Assembly: GCF_900156785.1 (NCBI RefSeq)
Contig: NZ_FTOP01000001.1
Coordinates: 248,001 to 312,000, forward strand
DNA from: Belliella pelovolcani
GTDB taxonomy: Bacteria; Bacteroidota; Bacteroidia; Cytophagales; Cyclobacteriaceae
DNA: 64,000 nt
Direction: 5' to 3'
The notes below the pieces were generated by a model, which searched no databases, had not been told where the DNA came from, and worked only from the letters and a program-made list of their open reading frames with translations. The position numbers were made by a program, and so were the translations under genes. Shown piece after piece: positions 43,261 through 52,691 of this stretch. Every line of letters begins with the position of its first letter. The first letter of the stretch is position 1.

Positions 43261-45579
43261 TTAATTTTTGATCAGTTTCAATACTTCAAAATGCTTGCCG
43301 TCAAAAGCATGGATCAGATACATGCCGGCTTGTAGTGAATGTCCTTCGAAACTCAAGTTAAATTTTTCGAGACTGAGTTCATCAATTAAGGTTCCTTTTG
43401 AGTCATAGATTTGGATGGTGGAAGATGCTGGATCAAAATAGTTAGGCAGGCTCAGGTGTAATTGTTCCGTTTTGACTGGGTTGGGATAGATGCTCGCTTT
43501 GGAACTGTACTCGCTTACTCCCTCTAGTCTGAAAATACGACTGTAAATACGCTTGCCCTCAAGGTTGGTGAATTTGATTCTAAAGAATGTCCTTCCTGTG
43601 GGTTCTTTCCAAGCATAGAGATAGTGATTAGATAATTTGTTTGTCTCAGCAGGTAGCTTTACGATACTTTTGAAATTTGCTACCTGATCTATGGACTTTT
43701 CAATTTCATAGATTCCTTGCTCTTCGTTTGCTGCGACTTCCCAAGTGATGTTTACCTCACCTGATTCCCAGATTGCTTTTTGATTGATAAAGTTAATTGG
43801 GAGTATGGAGAGGTATCGGTAGCTACCTATGGTAAATGTCCGATTATTCAGCTGATCATAAGTAAGGCTTCTCCTCGCCCATAGGGTATCTGCATCTACC
43901 CCTGGCAAATGTAAACCTGGAGCTGGGGTACCATTGCTTACAATCCTCAAATCGTCCACTGCATCTACAATCAAATTATCAGCTGCAAGTTCCATTTCGA
44001 TAGCATCTGATCCAGCAGATAGACCTTCGATTTCGAAGTAAGAATTGAGTTGATAGAGAATGGGAGTTCCGTCGGTATCATCGAAGCCTGGTTCCCAATT
44101 TGATCCTGGTATCTCAATGTATCGCACTTGGAAGTCACCACCAGGAGATGTCCCAGATAGTCGTAGTCTCCTCACTCCACCCTGATAGACATCTTCAAAA
44201 GGAAAATGTGCATTTTCTTTGGTCAATACTGTAGGGAAATTAGTATAAAAGAACCTGTGAATATTTCTCCAAGAGCCCCCTGTGTACTGAAAAGTCCCTA
44301 TGCCATCTGTATTGATATATAGGTCGTAGCCATTGAAGTCTATTTGCCCGCTTTCCATGATCCAGTTGCCAAGACTTCGAAGATCATTGAAAGTGACAAT
44401 TCTGCCGCTAGGTTTGGCCACATGTATTTGACTTAAATCCAGCTCCCAGTTGACAATTTGTTGCTCCGCGGTACCCTGAAACCTGAGCATTGAAGGGCCG
44501 TCATTTGGAGTTGGCCCAGTTAGTCTTCCAATATCTCCAGTGAGAAAAACTGAGTCGGGAAGAAGTTTTACGGCAGCATTTTCGAATATTAAATTGTGAT
44601 ATGTTTTTGGATTGCCAGAACTGGCAAAAGTAGTGCTGACCAAGCGTTGTGTACCTGCATTGGAGCGGTAGTAAGTATTGCCTTCAAACCGAAATTCAGC
44701 CACATCCATTTGCGGGTTATTGCCAAGCAGTACGAGATTAGCCCCTGGTTTCAGGTGAAAAAGTGCAGCGGGGATCGTATTCGTTCGTCTGATTATCTGC
44801 TCTTGAGGAGGTCCCGGGCATTGAGAGACAAAAGTAGCGCCGGGTTCTATGATAAAGTCTCCATAAGGGCCTGTACCATTGAACATCGCTTGTACATTGT
44901 AAGAAAAAGTAGAGCAAGCTGGAATACCATCTGTGTTAAGTGTTTGAACTACTGTTCCCGATTCAATAACGAAAGCATTGGCTTTGAAACCTGAATTGAC
45001 GGTGAGTGTTTGTCCAGGATTTGCCCTGAATCGAACTTGGAATCTACTGTTCAATGTATTCGCACTCCAAGATTCTCTATCTACTACATTTCTATTGTTT
45101 CCTATGAAAACAATACTTCCTGTTTGTGGATAAATCCAATCCGTAGTGGCATTGGAGACATTGTTGATTGTGAATTGCCCTAATTCCAATCTAAAAGCTC
45201 TCAGGGCTCCATTAACTCTAAGTTCAAAAGTTTGTAAGTTCAAAAGCCTTCCTGGGCTAGCGGCACTGAAAAGATAAAGGTTGTTGACTGATTCATTTGC
45301 TCTTATTCTGACTTCATTACCTTGTTGAAAAAACACATTATTCCCAATTTCAGGCTTAGTAGCTGCGGGTAGCCATGCTGTCCCGTCCCACCTTTCCCAA
45401 ATGGCAGGATTATCAAAGTCTCCAGAACTGATTGTTCTGTAATCTCCTATTTCTAAGGCTATCTGAGAAAAGCTAACGTAGGAATAACCCATCTCTAAAA
45501 AAATAAACAAGATAATCCTGTAAATTCGTGCTGAATTTAAGGTCAATTGCATGCCATATTTTCTTTTCAAAAAGTTCAT
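43261..45579 (-). CDS. Type IX secretion cargo protein with type A sorting domain
   Basis: The 772-residue protein has a signal sequence (~residues 10-39, RIYRIILFIFLEMGYSYVSF) and a C-terminal type A T9SS sorting domain: ASIYPNPVKTEQLHLSL, IQIYDSKGTLIDEL, LQAGMYLIHAFDG, VLKLIKN. The middle is beta-rich with repeated GxxxFxGN and LxVNGALR-like strands that suggest a beta-helix, then an Ig-like part (NITWEVAANEEQGIYEIEKS). It should be exported by the GldKLMN machinery of this window and bound to the surface. No catalytic domain is visible. ATG at codon 10 is an alternative start. Confidence 0.88.
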   Translation of the reverse strand: MNFLKRKYGMQLTLNSARIYRIILFIFLEMGYSYVSFSQIALEIGDYRTISSGDFDNPAIWERWDGTAWLPAATKPEIGNNVFFQQGNEVRIRANESVNNLYLFSAASPGRLLNLQTFELRVNGALRAFRLELGQFTINNVSNATTDWIYPQTGSIVFIGNNRNVVDRESWSANTLNSRFQVRFRANPGQTLTVNSGFKANAFVIESGTVVQTLNTDGIPACSTFSYNVQAMFNGTGPYGDFIIEPGATFVSQCPGPPQEQIIRRTNTIPAALFHLKPGANLVLLGNNPQMDVAEFRFEGNTYYRSNAGTQRLVSTTFASSGNPKTYHNLIFENAAVKLLPDSVFLTGDIGRLTGPTPNDGPSMLRFQGTAEQQIVNWELDLSQIHVAKPSGRIVTFNDLRSLGNWIMESGQIDFNGYDLYINTDGIGTFQYTGGSWRNIHRFFYTNFPTVLTKENAHFPFEDVYQGGVRRLRLSGTSPGGDFQVRYIEIPGSNWEPGFDDTDGTPILYQLNSYFEIEGLSAGSDAIEMELAADNLIVDAVDDLRIVSNGTPAPGLHLPGVDADTLWARRSLTYDQLNNRTFTIGSYRYLSILPINFINQKAIWESGEVNITWEVAANEEQGIYEIEKSIDQVANFKSIVKLPAETNKLSNHYLYAWKEPTGRTFFRIKFTNLEGKRIYSRIFRLEGVSEYSSKASIYPNPVKTEQLHLSLPNYFDPASSTIQIYDSKGTLIDELSLEKFNLSFEGHSLQAGMYLIHAFDGKHFEVLKLIKN

Positions 45580-45615
45580 GTTTTAAAAAATAGTCAGACT
45601 CATAAAGTTCGTTAT

Positions 45616-46815
45616 ATGAAAAACCTTTTGAAAAAAGTTCTGCTCAGTTATTCGTTTATTTATTCGACTATTTTATTTGCCAATGCAGAGCAGTATCAAA
45701 TCAGTCTACTTACCTGTGATCCGGGAGATCAGATCTATTCTGTCTTCGGTCATAGCGCCATTCGAGTTCTCAATCAAGAAACTGGTGAAGACTTGGTTTA
45801 CAATTACGGCACATTTGATTTTGATGCCCCATTTTTTGTGGTCAAGTTTACCCAACGGACTCTAGATTACATGTTGACCGTTACCACTTTTGATAGGTTT
45901 CTATACGAGTATCAGTACTTTCAAAGAAATGTTAGAGAACAGATTTTGGATTTGAATCCAAAACAAACAGATGAGGTGATTCACTTTTTGAAAATCAACC
46001 TTTTACCAGAAAATAGATTTTATCGCTATGATTTCTTCTTTGATAATTGTGCTACTAGAATTAGAGATTTGTTTGAAGATATTCTTGGAAAACAGCTAGT
46101 TTGGTATGACCCTGCCGAACCACAGGATCAAACCTTCAGAGAGTTGATTGACGAATATGTCTACCCACTTCCCTGGTATGATTTGGGGATTGACTTGGCC
46201 TTGGGTTCTGTCATCGACGCCAAGGCATCAGAGCGGGAAAAGCAATTTTTGCCAGATTACATGGAGGCGGCTTTTGCTCGAGCAGAGATAGAAGGAGATG
46301 GACCCACAAGACCTTTAGTCAAAGATGCTAGAACTGTTTTGCAGTTTCCTGACAGGCCATCCGAAGGGAGCCTTTTCAACCCTTATGCGGTGATGTGGCT
46401 TGTGGCAATTGTCTTTATGGTAATTACTTTTTTGGGATATAAGCGAAGGCGTTTATACGTGGGATTTGACGCGGTGCTCTTTACAGTACTTGGTTTAGTA
46501 GGTTTATTGGTTTTCGTGCTTTGGTTTTTGACTTTTCACTCGCAAACCAAATGGAATTGGAACTTACTCTGGGCTTTCCCTATGCATTTGGCTTTGGTTT
46601 ATGGCTTGTTAAAAGAAAAGATTCTGCCTTGGGTAAGAAGGTATTTGATGTTTGCTTTGATCATGGCTGATGCAGCAGTTATCTTTTGGATTTTGGGTTG
46701 GCAGTCATTCCACCCTAGTTTGATTCCTATTTTACTGGTGGTGATTCTGCGAACTAATTTTCTTTACTATAATTTCGAGACATTTAAGCAGGCTAGGCAA
46801 ATAGGAAATTCGTGA
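45616..46815 (+). CDS. lnb: Lipoprotein N-acyltransferase Lnb-type protein (DUF4105)
   Basis: The start at ATG 45616 opens a signal peptide (MKNLLKKVLLSYSF, cut near FANAEQ). Residues ~25-250 form the periplasmic domain formerly called DUF4105, now known as the N-terminal domain of Lnb, which adds the N-acyl chain to lipoproteins in Bacteroidota that lack Lnt. It has a papain-like arrangement with likely catalytic His46 (VFGHSAIRV) and Cys145 (FFDNCATRIRD). Five transmembrane helices follow (from VMWLVAIVFMVITFL to IPILLVVILRTNFLYY). The 399-residue layout fits the family. It is divergent from the T9SS cargo gene. Confidence 0.82.
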   Translation: MKNLLKKVLLSYSFIYSTILFANAEQYQISLLTCDPGDQIYSVFGHSAIRVLNQETGEDLVYNYGTFDFDAPFFVVKFTQRTLDYMLTVTTFDRFLYEYQYFQRNVREQILDLNPKQTDEVIHFLKINLLPENRFYRYDFFFDNCATRIRDLFEDILGKQLVWYDPAEPQDQTFRELIDEYVYPLPWYDLGIDLALGSVIDAKASEREKQFLPDYMEAAFARAEIEGDGPTRPLVKDARTVLQFPDRPSEGSLFNPYAVMWLVAIVFMVITFLGYKRRRLYVGFDAVLFTVLGLVGLLVFVLWFLTFHSQTKWNWNLLWAFPMHLALVYGLLKEKILPWVRRYLMFALIMADAAVIFWILGWQSFHPSLIPILLVVILRTNFLYYNFETFKQARQIGNS

Positions 46816-46870
46816 TTTGATAAACTATTATGCAGTCTGAGGGTGTTATCTTAAGCTAGTCAAGAAAAAA

Positions 46871-48907
46871 ATGGATTTCAATTTACAATCAGAATACAAA
46901 CCTACTGGAGATCAGCCAGAAGCAATCAAACAGCTTGTTCACGGACTCAATGAAGGAGATCCTGCACAAGTGCTTTTGGGGGTGACGGGCTCAGGAAAAA
47001 CTTTTACCATTGCAAATGTGATCCAGCAGGTACAAAAACCTACCTTGGTTTTGAGTCACAATAAGACCCTTGCCGCACAGCTTTATGGGGAGTTCAAGCA
47101 GTTTTTTCCTGACAATGCCGTGGAGTATTTCATATCTTACTATGACTACTACCAGCCAGAGGCTTTTATTCCCACAAGTGGGACTTACATAGAAAAGGAC
47201 CTTTCTATCAACGAAGAAATAGAAAAACTCCGACTCAGCGCTACCTCTGCCTTGCTTTCAGGAAGACGAGATGTCATCGTAGTAGCTTCTGTTTCCTGTA
47301 TTTATGGTATAGGAAATCCTGAGGAGTTTGGGAAAAATGTCATCCGACTTCAGGAAGGTGACCGAATCCCAAGAAATCAATTGCTTTTCAAATTGGTAGA
47401 TATTCTTTATTCTCGGACCAATCATGACCTGACGCATGGCACCTTTAGAGTGAAGGGAGATACTGTGGATATTTTCGTGGCCTATGCGGATTTTGCTTAT
47501 CGCATTTTCTTCTGGGGAGATGAGATCGAGGCGATTCAGCGGGTAGACCCTGCTACAGGTAAGAAGATTTCTGATGAGAAGCTCATTTCCATCTTTCCTG
47601 CTAACCTCTTTGTGACAGGTAGAGATGTGATAGATACAGCGATTCACGAGATCCAGGATGACTTGATGGCACAAGTTTCTTTTTTTGAAAAAGATATGAA
47701 GCTGATCGAAGCCAAGCGATTGAGAGAGCGGACTGAGTTTGATTTGGAGATGATTCGTGAGCTTGGCTATTGCTCTGGGGTGGAGAATTACTCACGGTAT
47801 TTTGACAGAAGAAATCCAGGAACAAGGCCATTCTGTCTTTTGGATTATTTCCCTGATGACTATTTATTAGTGATCGATGAAAGCCATGTGACAGTACCAC
47901 AGGTGAGAGCGATGTGGGGAGGAGATAGGTCTCGAAAGGTGAATTTAGTGGATTATGGCTTTAGGTTACCATCTGCCCTAGATAATAGACCATTGAAATT
48001 TGAGGAATTTGAGGATCTCACCAATCAAGTGATCTATGTGAGTGCCACACCAGCAGATTATGAGCTGGCCCAGACGGAAGGTGTTGTTGTAGAACAGATC
48101 ATCAGGCCAACAGGACTCTTGGATCCATTGATCGATGTGAGGCCTAGTGCCAATCAAATTGATGATTTGTTGGAGGAAATAGATCAAACCATCAAGTCTG
48201 ACGCAAGGGTTTTGGTGACTACTTTGACCAAAAGGATGGCGGAAGAATTACAGAAATACTTGGAGCGTGCTGGTGTCAAAAGCCGCTACATCCACTCTGA
48301 AGTCAAGCCACTGGATCGAGTTGAAATCCTTAGAGAGCTGAGATTGGGTGTTTTTGATGTATTAGTTGGGGTGAACTTGCTAAGAGAAGGATTGGACTTA
48401 CCTGAGGTTTCTCTTGTTGCCATCTTGGATGCGGATAAAGAAGGCTTCTTGAGAAATGAAAGGAGTTTGGTGCAGACCATTGGTCGTGCAGCACGTAATT
48501 CAGAAGGTCGGGTGATCATGTATGCAGACACTACCACCCATTCGATGCAGCTGGCAATTGACGAGACTCTCAGAAGAAGAGCGCTTCAGATTGCGTATAA
48601 TGAAAAGCATGGCATCACTCCTAAGACGGTGATTAAATCCAGAGAGAAGATCATGGGGCAAACTAAGGTGGCAGACAGTAAGAAAAATGCAAAAACTTAT
48701 GCCGAACAACAGGATCAAGAAGCATTGGTAGCGGCGGATCCAATCGTGCAATATCTGAGCAAGGACAAATTGGAGAAATTGATTGCTTCCACACAGAAGC
48801 AAATGGAAAAAGCTGCCAAAGAACTCAACTTCATGGAGGCAGCTAGGCTGAGAGACGAGTGGCAAGGCATGAAAAATAGACTTGCTGAATTGAATAGAGG
48901 CGTTTAG
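46871..48907 (+). CDS. uvrB: UvrB, excinuclease ABC subunit B
   Basis: UvrB is the damage-verifying helicase-like subunit of nucleotide excision repair. The 678-residue protein is complete: Walker A GVTGSGKT (~residues 38-45), beta-hairpin region [16 protein letters not shown] box VIDESH, helicase motifs [21 protein letters not shown] and QTIGRAARN, and a C-terminal UVR motif ([21 protein letters not shown], then AARLRDEW) that binds UvrC. It is 3 nt upstream of the next gene. The uvrC gene lies at the left edge of the window. Confidence 0.97.
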   Translation: MDFNLQSEYKPTGDQPEAIKQLVHGLNEGDPAQVLLGVTGSGKTFTIANVIQQVQKPTLVLSHNKTLAAQLYGEFKQFFPDNAVEYFISYYDYYQPEAFIPTSGTYIEKDLSINEEIEKLRLSATSALLSGRRDVIVVASVSCIYGIGNPEEFGKNVIRLQEGDRIPRNQLLFKLVDILYSRTNHDLTHGTFRVKGDTVDIFVAYADFAYRIFFWGDEIEAIQRVDPATGKKISDEKLISIFPANLFVTGRDVIDTAIHEIQDDLMAQVSFFEKDMKLIEAKRLRERTEFDLEMIRELGYCSGVENYSRYFDRRNPGTRPFCLLDYFPDDYLLVIDESHVTVPQVRAMWGGDRSRKVNLVDYGFRLPSALDNRPLKFEEFEDLTNQVIYVSATPADYELAQTEGVVVEQIIRPTGLLDPLIDVRPSANQIDDLLEEIDQTIKSDARVLVTTLTKRMAEELQKYLERAGVKSRYIHSEVKPLDRVEILRELRLGVFDVLVGVNLLREGLDLPEVSLVAILDADKEGFLRNERSLVQTIGRAARNSEGRVIMYADTTTHSMQLAIDETLRRRALQIAYNEKHGITPKTVIKSREKIMGQTKVADSKKNAKTYAEQQDQEALVAADPIVQYLSKDKLEKLIASTQKQMEKAAKELNFMEAARLRDEWQGMKNRLAELNRGV

Positions 48908-48910
48908 AAT

Positions 48911-49546
48911 ATGACACTTCAGGATATTCATAAGTATGCACAACAAGGTGAAGGCTTGACTGTAGAGTTCAAGAAAAAGGCTGCCTACCCTGACAAAATC
49001 GTCAGGGAGATGATTGCTTTGGCCAATACCGAAGGAGGTGTACTGCTTATCGGTGTGGATGATGATGGGACGGTATCGGGTCAGCGCTTTATTGAAGAAG
49101 AGGTTTTTGTGATGGAAAAAGCCATCAAAGACTTCATTTTTCCTGATTTGAACTATGAAGTGGAGGTTTTCAAATTAAATCCCAAGAAGGGCGTTGCTGT
49201 ATTCTCTATTCCAAAGTCAGCAAATCGTCCACATTATATCAAGGAAGAAAAACAAAGACGTGCATTTATTCGAGTAAAGGATAAGACCGTAAAAGCCAGC
49301 AAAGAAGTATGGGAAATCCTTCGAAGGGGAAAGCATCCAAAAGACATGGTTTTTACCTATGGAGACAAGGAAACCGTATTGATGCAGGCGCTTGCCGAAA
49401 AAGGTGTATTGACACTTAAAGAATATGCTTCACGAGCAAAGTTGCCTAGATTTTTAGCTTCCAAGACTCTTGTACGTTTGGTGTTAGCCAATGTTTTGGA
49501 AATCATCCCACAGGAAATCGAGGATCAGTATAGGTTGAAAGAGTGA
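48911..49546 (+). CDS. AlbA_2 (Schlafen-like) DNA-binding domain protein
   Basis: The 211-residue protein has an N-terminal AlbA_2 domain (GLTVEFKKKAAYPDKIVREM, ALANTEGGVLLIGVDDDGTVSG, ~10-125, including SANRPHYI and RRAFIRVKDKT) and a C-terminal part resembling a winged helix (LMQALAEKGVLTLKEYASRAKLPRF read in two parts, LVRLVLANVLEI). AlbA_2 proteins bind nucleic acids or act as ATP-dependent regulators; the function here is unknown. It begins 3 nt after uvrB, so cotranscription and a link to DNA repair are likely but unproven. Confidence 0.85.
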   Translation: MTLQDIHKYAQQGEGLTVEFKKKAAYPDKIVREMIALANTEGGVLLIGVDDDGTVSGQRFIEEEVFVMEKAIKDFIFPDLNYEVEVFKLNPKKGVAVFSIPKSANRPHYIKEEKQRRAFIRVKDKTVKASKEVWEILRRGKHPKDMVFTYGDKETVLMQALAEKGVLTLKEYASRAKLPRFLASKTLVRLVLANVLEIIPQEIEDQYRLKE

Positions 49547-49807
49547 ATTTTTTAAAGACCTCTTTAATAGGTATTAATGGTTTATTTGATTTGGAAGCCT
49601 TTTAGATGAATTAGAGTAGAAATACTTTGAAATATGGTTGAAATACAAATGAAATATAGGGATGTGGCTATACGGAACTTTGCAAGTAAATCATATAGCT
49701 TAGCATAGATATCAATAGGTATTGGATACTTGTAGATATTGGTTGATCATACCGGCGAATTGAAATGATTGGCAAGGAAACGTTTAATCAGATATAAGGA
49801 TGTATTG
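49547..49807. repeat. Non-coding gap with AT-rich dispersed repeats
   Basis: No gene is seen between the two convergent genes. The stretch holds GAAATACTTTGAAATATGG and TTGAAATACAAATGAAATA steps (49617-49660) and GGATACTTGTAGATATT (49724-49740), which matches the repeats at 32369 and 32533. No clear terminator was found for either gene. Confidence 0.6.
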
Positions 49808-50722
49808 TCAGAGAGGTAGAGAAGTACCGAATCTTTGGTTGAAGCCAGCGAGGCCTTGGAGTCCGCCAGTGTGGAGGATTAGGATTTTGGAACCTTTGGG
49901 GAAGTCTCCATTTTTGATTTTTTCGAATACGCCATAGCACATTTTGCCTGTGTATATAGGCTCTAGTACGATTTGAAATTCACCGTAAAACCAACGAATA
50001 AAGGCTAGCAAATCAGCATTGGTTTTGCCATAGCCACCAAAATGATATTGATTCTCTATTTCTATTTTGCCTTTCGGGGCAATCTGATGATAGCTGAATA
50101 GATCGGCCATCTCTTGATAAATAAAATCTCCTTTGAGCGAAGAGAAGCCAAGAAGTACTTGGTGGGGGCCCAAGCTTGCTGATATGCCTGCAAAAGTGCC
50201 TCCTGTTCCGATTGAAGTACAGATATAGCTATATTCATTGTCCTGAACAGACAAGATTTCAGAAGTTCCTTTGATAGCTAGGCTATTGGTCCCTCCTTCA
50301 GGCACCTGATAGAAGTCCCCATGTGTTTTCCGAAGCTCGTTTAGAAATTCCTCCTCTTTTTTGTTCCTGTAATCTCCTCTAGACACATAATGCAGCTCCA
50401 TTCCTTTTTCTCGAGCAGCAACTAAAGTAGGGTTGAGTGGTAGTGTTTCCTCACCTCTTATTATCCCTATTGATTCAAATCCAGCCGCATGACAGGCAGA
50501 GGCTGTGGCATAGATGTGATTGGAATAAGCTCCTCCAAAGGTTAAAATTTTCTTTTTGCCCTCCCGCTTAGCTTGCACCAAGTTATATTTAAGCTTGAAA
50601 AATTTATTACCTGATGCAAGGGGGTGTACTCGATCTAGTCTTTTGATAGCCACACTAACACCTAGCCTCTCCCATAAAGGATGGTGAAGGGTGTCATTAG
50701 ATATTTCTTGTGGAATAAGCAT
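49808..50722 (-). CDS. PLP-dependent D-cysteine desulfhydrase / ACC deaminase family protein
   Basis: The 304-residue enzyme belongs to the fold-type II PLP family that contains 1-aminocyclopropane-1-carboxylate deaminase and D-cysteine desulfhydrase. Seen: IKRLDRVHPLASGNKFFKLKY (read as IKRLDRVHPLASGNK, FFKLKY; PLP-binding lysine probably Lys40), TFGGAYSNHIYATASACH, the phosphate loop SIGTGGTFAGI and a C-terminal LHTGGLQGLAGF. It is shorter than ACC deaminase (~338) and fits the desulfhydrase-like group better. The substrate cannot be fixed from sequence. Confidence 0.88.
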   Translation of the reverse strand: MLIPQEISNDTLHHPLWERLGVSVAIKRLDRVHPLASGNKFFKLKYNLVQAKREGKKKILTFGGAYSNHIYATASACHAAGFESIGIIRGEETLPLNPTLVAAREKGMELHYVSRGDYRNKKEEEFLNELRKTHGDFYQVPEGGTNSLAIKGTSEILSVQDNEYSYICTSIGTGGTFAGISASLGPHQVLLGFSSLKGDFIYQEMADLFSYHQIAPKGKIEIENQYHFGGYGKTNADLLAFIRWFYGEFQIVLEPIYTGKMCYGVFEKIKNGDFPKGSKILILHTGGLQGLAGFNQRFGTSLPL

Positions 50723-51198
50723 GAAACTTAGTTTTAATTCTTTACCGTTAATTTTCCAGTCTAATTATTCGCCTCTTTCCAATATTTTCTTTGATCGCAA
50801 TTGGTCAATATCAATAAGTATCTAATATCATATTTAAGTTTTATGTGTATCTGCTTACTAACAAGTAGAACCTAAATAATGGAACAAACCTGTGATTTAT
50901 AGCCAATATCAATGAATATCCAATATCAATTAGTATCGGATTTATTCCTTATTTAAATTGGTTAGTTGTATAATTGCGGATAATCATATTAAGTTTTATG
51001 TGTATCCGCTTTCGCACCAGTAACCATAATTTATTACGCACACACCTTAACTTCAGCTGTTGTAGACTATCAACTGTCGTCCGTCGACGATTATCCGCTT
51101 GATCCTTTTGTTTTATTGAATTACTGGTGTCATTGCGGATAATCATTTTATCTCTTCAAATATCCGAAATATTATGAAACTAGCCTTACTTTTGTTCC
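50723..51198. repeat. Non-coding gap with a repeat-bounded element
   Basis: No gene is likely in these 476 nt. Direct repeats: ATCATATTTAAGTTTTATG at 50827 and ATCATATTAAGTTTTATG at 50983, both continuing TGTATC(T/C)GCTT; and ATTGCGGATAATCAT at 50973 and 51133, with an inverted copy GATTATCCGC at 51089-51098. ACCAGTAA (51016) and TTACTGGT (51120) add an inverted pair. The stretch 50970-51150 looks like a degenerate mobile-element remnant or MITE. On the left, 50880-50945 carries TATCAAT/ATATCC steps like the other AT-rich repeats. Confidence 0.6.
51187..51194 (+). promoter_or_regulatory. -7 box directly before rluD (leaderless transcript?)
   Basis: TACTTTTG, a perfect TANNTTTG, ends 4 nt before the rluD ATG. 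If used, transcription would begin at or next to the start codon. No -33 TTTG is at the usual distance. Confidence 0.45.
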
Positions 51199-52239
51199 AT
51201 GGCAGAGGATTTAGATATTGATCAGTTTGACGACGAAGAAGTAACGCTTTTTGAGCATCACCACATGGTGATAGATAAGAAGCAATCTATGGTGCGAATC
51301 GATAAGTACCTGACGGATAAATTAGCCAATGCTACAAGAAACAAAGTGCAGACTGCTATTGACAATGGGCACATTACTGTAAATGGGAAGACTGTCAAGT
51401 CCAACTATAAAATCAAGCCCGGTGATGAAATCAAAGTGTTTTTAGAAAAGCCTGTGATGCATACTGAGGTGATTCCTGAGGAATTGCCTTTAGACATCAT
51501 ATATGAAGATGACTATTTGTTGATCATCAACAAGCCCCCAGGCATGGTCGTGCATCCTGCGCATGGTAACTGGACGGGCACTTTGGTCAATGGGCTGGTG
51601 CATTATTTTAATCAACTGCCGGAGCTACCGGGTAATAGTGGTAGGCCAGGATTGGTACATAGAATAGACAAGGACACTTCTGGCTTGCTTGTGATAGCTA
51701 AGTCAGAGGCTGCGATGACCGATTTGGCCAATCAATTTTTTCATCATACCATAGATAGAACTTACATAGCGCTGGTGTGGGGTGAGCCTGAAGCTGATGA
51801 AGGTACCATCAATGCCCATGTTGGTAGAAGTGCAAAAGATAGAAAGGTTATGATGGCTTTTCCTGATGGTAGTCAAGGTAAGCATGCCATCACACATTAC
51901 AAAGTTCTCAAGAGACTCAGGTATGTATCATTGATTCAGTGCAACTTGGAAACGGGTCGGACGCATCAAATCAGAGCACACATGAAGCATATAGGCCACC
52001 CACTGTTCAATGATACCATGTATGGAGGTGATAAAATCAGGAAAGGAACGCAGTTCTCAAAGTATAAATCCTTTGTTCAAAACTGCTTTGACTTGATGCC
52101 AAGACAGGCTCTTCACGCCAAATCTTTGGGCTTTGTTCACCCAATTACCAAGAAACACGTGTATTTTGAGGTGCCCCTGCCTGAGGATTTCTCTAGTGTC
52201 CTTGAAAAATGGGAGCAGTATGTTGTTTTTGAAAAATAG
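51199..52239 (+). CDS. rluD: RluA/RluD family 23S rRNA pseudouridine synthase
   Basis: The enzyme converts specific uridines of 23S rRNA to pseudouridine. The 346-residue protein has an acidic N-terminal extension (1-20), an S4 RNA-binding domain (RIDKYLTDKLANATRNKVQ, TVKSNYKIKPGDEIKV) and the RluA-type catalytic domain with HRIDKDTSGLLVIAKS (catalytic Asp157), then LETGRTHQIRAHMKHIGHP. The assignment to RluD rather than RluA or RluC follows from the S4 domain and size. Start at ATG 51199 depends on a promoter box immediately upstream; a later ATG at codon 23 is possible. Confidence 0.92.
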   Translation: MAEDLDIDQFDDEEVTLFEHHHMVIDKKQSMVRIDKYLTDKLANATRNKVQTAIDNGHITVNGKTVKSNYKIKPGDEIKVFLEKPVMHTEVIPEELPLDIIYEDDYLLIINKPPGMVVHPAHGNWTGTLVNGLVHYFNQLPELPGNSGRPGLVHRIDKDTSGLLVIAKSEAAMTDLANQFFHHTIDRTYIALVWGEPEADEGTINAHVGRSAKDRKVMMAFPDGSQGKHAITHYKVLKRLRYVSLIQCNLETGRTHQIRAHMKHIGHPLFNDTMYGGDKIRKGTQFSKYKSFVQNCFDLMPRQALHAKSLGFVHPITKKHVYFEVPLPEDFSSVLEKWEQYVVFEK

Positions 52240-52524
52240 AGATTGGCCAAATTTTCATTCAAATAATAGTTTGATGGCCTTTCAATGCATCTGTTTTTAA
52301 ATATCATAAAAAATCAAGTAGTAATTATTGATGATTTTTAAAAATTAGCCAAAAAATTGATGATTCTTCAATAGGAAACCAATATATCATTATCAAGTTT
52401 TCAAAATTTGAATTTTCGCAATCGTTATAATTTTTGATCAAGAAAATAATAAGGTATGATTTTAAAAATAATGTAAATTTTTAGCTATTTTGTTATATTA
52501 TTTTCAAGAATAAAATTTGGTGCG

Positions 52525-52532
52525 TACATTTG
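52525..52532 (+). promoter_or_regulatory. -7 box of the candidate small RNA
   Basis: TACATTTG is a perfect TANNTTTG. The expected -33 position has TTTT rather than TTTG. Transcription would start near 52538. Confidence 0.45.
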
Positions 52533-52537
52533 TAAAA

Positions 52538-52691
52538 GAAATCAGAGGTAAAAAGTGCTTTTGAAATGTTTGAAGCGAGTCGGTCGTGATTCTGAAAAGA
52601 AAAGAGGTTCGAATCCTTATCAATCATCAGGTTATTTTGGGTTTATTGTTAATTGACTAAGCTATGAAATTATATTTCATAGCTTTTTTTT
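52538..52691 (+). ncRNA. Candidate small non-coding RNA (~150 nt)
   Basis: An orphan transcription unit: a perfect -7 promoter box (52525-52532) and, about 150 nt later, a strong intrinsic terminator, with no reading frame of note between them. The body is visibly less AT-rich than its surroundings, e.g. GAAGCGAGTCGGTCGTGATTC and AGAGGTTCGAATCC (two parts). The latter resembles a tRNA T-arm, but no acceptor, D or anticodon arm can be drawn, so it is not a tRNA. The start of the body (TGAAATGTTTGAAGCGAG) has a loose likeness to the 5' part of 6S RNA, too weak to name it. Start point is inferred. Confidence 0.55.
52659..52691 (+). terminator. Terminator of the candidate small RNA
   Basis: A perfect 12-bp stem (AAGCTATGAAAT with ATTTCATAGCTT) and a 3-nt loop, followed by a run of T to 52691. 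No protein gene ends nearby on either strand (rluD ends 420 nt earlier). Confidence 0.9.

Noticed and set aside
50949-51146. A 65-codon minus-strand frame in the gap upstream of rluD
   Set aside because: It is made of the repeats themselves (MIIRND and MIIRNY come from the two copies of one repeat) and has no recognisable domain or good start signal.
52590-52630. tRNA-like GGTTCGAATCC element
   Set aside because: Only the T-loop resembles a tRNA; the T stem is imperfect and no acceptor, D or anticodon arm can be formed around it.
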